DNA of 64,000 bases. Source: Candidatus Zhuqueibacterota bacterium (GTDB lineage Bacteria; Zhuqueibacterota; Zhuqueibacteria; Residuimicrobiales; Krinioviventaceae). Position 1 is the first letter of the stretch. Every line of letters begins with the position of its first letter. Positions 63,277 through 64,000 of this stretch are shown piece after piece. The notes under the pieces are model-generated. The model had not been told where the DNA came from, did not search any database, and saw nothing but the letters and a program-made list of their open reading frames with translations. Position numbers and translations under genes: made by a program. The stretch lies in assembly GCA_016928775.1 (NCBI GenBank), contig JAFGKD010000078.1:1-64000 (forward strand). Reading direction: 5' to 3'.

Positions 63277-64000
63277 TGTGGATACTTTTAAAAAAAGATC
63301 TATTGCGATTGATCAAGCAACCTGCTGGATTTCTTTTTCTCATCGCTGTGCCCATCGTATTGTCTTCGCTTATGGGGCTCATTTTCGCGAATAGCGAGCA
63401 TGGCGTCATATTGCCGCACATCGCCCTGGTCATCGAAGATCACGATGACAGCCTTTTATCCGGTTTGCTCAAAAACGCATTTCATCAGGAAGAACTCGGC
63501 GAAATGTTTGATGTCACAGAAGTGGATAAAGATCAGGGGCGTGCCTATATTGAACAGGACAAGGCTGCTGCCCTGTTGATTATTCCGGCCGGATTCTCGG
63601 ATTCCCTGCTCGCACTGACTCCAACGGAGCTGATTCTTGTCAAAAATCCAAGTCTGGATTTTGGCCCCAAAATCGTGGAAGAGATGGTCCATATCCTGGC
63701 AGAGGCTGCCGATCGAATCGTACGAATCGGTGAAGAACCGATCACAACGATTCGCAATGAACTTGAAAACAATGAACGCATGACGGATGCAACTATGGCG
63801 GCCATAGCGGTTATGATCAATCAACTGATGACAAAAACCGGATCTCTCATTTTTGATCCGCCGATCACCCTCAACAAGCAATCGGTCTCTGAAAATGAAT
63901 CCAACAATAGCAATAAATCGCTCTTTGCCAGCACATTATGCGGTATCGCGACAATGTGTCTTTTTTTTATATTGAACGGGCTGGCAGTGGATTATTTCCG
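63276..64000 (+). CDS. ABC-2 type permease, truncated by the window end
   Basis: The frame is open from ATG 63276 to the last base, 241 codons, so the C-terminus is missing. The protein begins MWILLKKDLLRLIKQPAGFL, then a membrane helix (LIAVPIVLSSLMGLIFA). An extracytoplasmic domain follows (about 45-215) with IALVIEDHDDSLLSGLLKNA and AALLIIPAGFSDSL, and a second helix starts near the edge (TLCGIATMCLFFILNGLAV). This is the ABC2_membrane_3/YhgE-Pip-like layout that pairs with DrrA-type ATPases. It forms the membrane half of the exporter with the preceding gene. Confidence 0.9.
   Translation, partial: MWILLKKDLLRLIKQPAGFLFLIAVPIVLSSLMGLIFANSEHGVILPHIALVIEDHDDSLLSGLLKNAFHQEELGEMFDVTEVDKDQGRAYIEQDKAAALLIIPAGFSDSLLALTPTELILVKNPSLDFGPKIVEEMVHILAEAADRIVRIGEEPITTIRNELENNERMTDATMAAIAVMINQLMTKTGSLIFDPPITLNKQSVSENESNNSNKSLFASTLCGIATMCLFFILNGLAVDYF

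Overview
This window looks like chromosomal DNA of a diderm bacterium of the FCB superphylum (Fibrobacterota-Chlorobi-Bacteroidota and relatives). The best guess is a non-Bacteroidota lineage such as Calditrichota, KSB1 or Marinimicrobia; this is inference and no rRNA or tRNA gene is present to settle it. The evidence is a type IX secretion system (SprA, PorU, PorV), three proteins with the NYPNPF-type C-terminal sorting domain, the LPS-export proteins LptF, LptG and LptD, a TonB-dependent receptor with a carboxypeptidase-regulatory N-domain, and signal peptides that usually end Ala|Gln. No prophage, insertion sequence with a transposase, CRISPR array or integron was seen. Gene density is high and no reading frame looks broken.

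Layout. 0.3-10.4 kb is mainly sugar and ester metabolism: a GH51 arabinofuranosidase, a type-B carboxylesterase, a COG2509 flavoprotein, DoxX with a Tat-exported Gfo/Idh/MocA oxidoreductase, and a GH92 mannosidase. An AEC-family transporter follows. 11.7-32.5 kb, all on the minus strand, is the envelope and secretion block: SprA, a glutaminyl-cyclase-like M28 protein, PrmA and a DUF4390-like protein form one tight operon. Then come a sorting-domain cargo protein, PorU-PorV, an unknown outer-membrane-like protein with a C-terminal coiled coil, and an ExbB-ExbD motor pair. A 44-codon reading frame ends 6 bases before sprA.

32.8-35.2 kb holds lptF-lptG. It converges on a single-pass protein with a TonB-type membrane helix and a winged-helix-like C-terminal part. 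A YhhN-type lysoplasmalogenase, a second Tat-exported Gfo/Idh/MocA protein, and a TonB-dependent receptor with a lipoprotein follow. 42.2-44.0 kb is an overlapping operon of O6-alkylguanine-DNA alkyltransferase, a NUDT22-like Nudix hydrolase and SSB; it converges on rarA-lptD. 48.2-52.8 kb encodes a very large CotH/lamin-tail/beta-helix exoprotein. 52.9-56.7 kb has a membrane protein, an outer-membrane-like protein, a small orphan ORF and a metallophosphoesterase with a large insert. 56.9-61.1 kb is zwf-opcA-pgl-cysE, the oxidative pentose-phosphate entry plus serine acetyltransferase, closed by a bidirectional terminator. Two tandem hsp20 genes and an ABC exporter (ATPase plus a permease cut by the window edge) end the window.

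A dispersed, non-coding, MITE-like repeat of about 128 bp, with terminal inverted repeats built from CACGGATGA-like subunits, occurs in six complete or partial copies (near 5.7, 5.9, 11.6, 38.85, 48.13 and 54.85 kb). One copy supplies the last codons and the stop of the COG2509 gene. The main biological theme is a type IX secretion locus that carries its own candidate N-terminal glutamine-cyclising enzyme, next to an ExbBD motor and, 3 kb beyond sprA, a TonB-like transducer of unusual domain structure.
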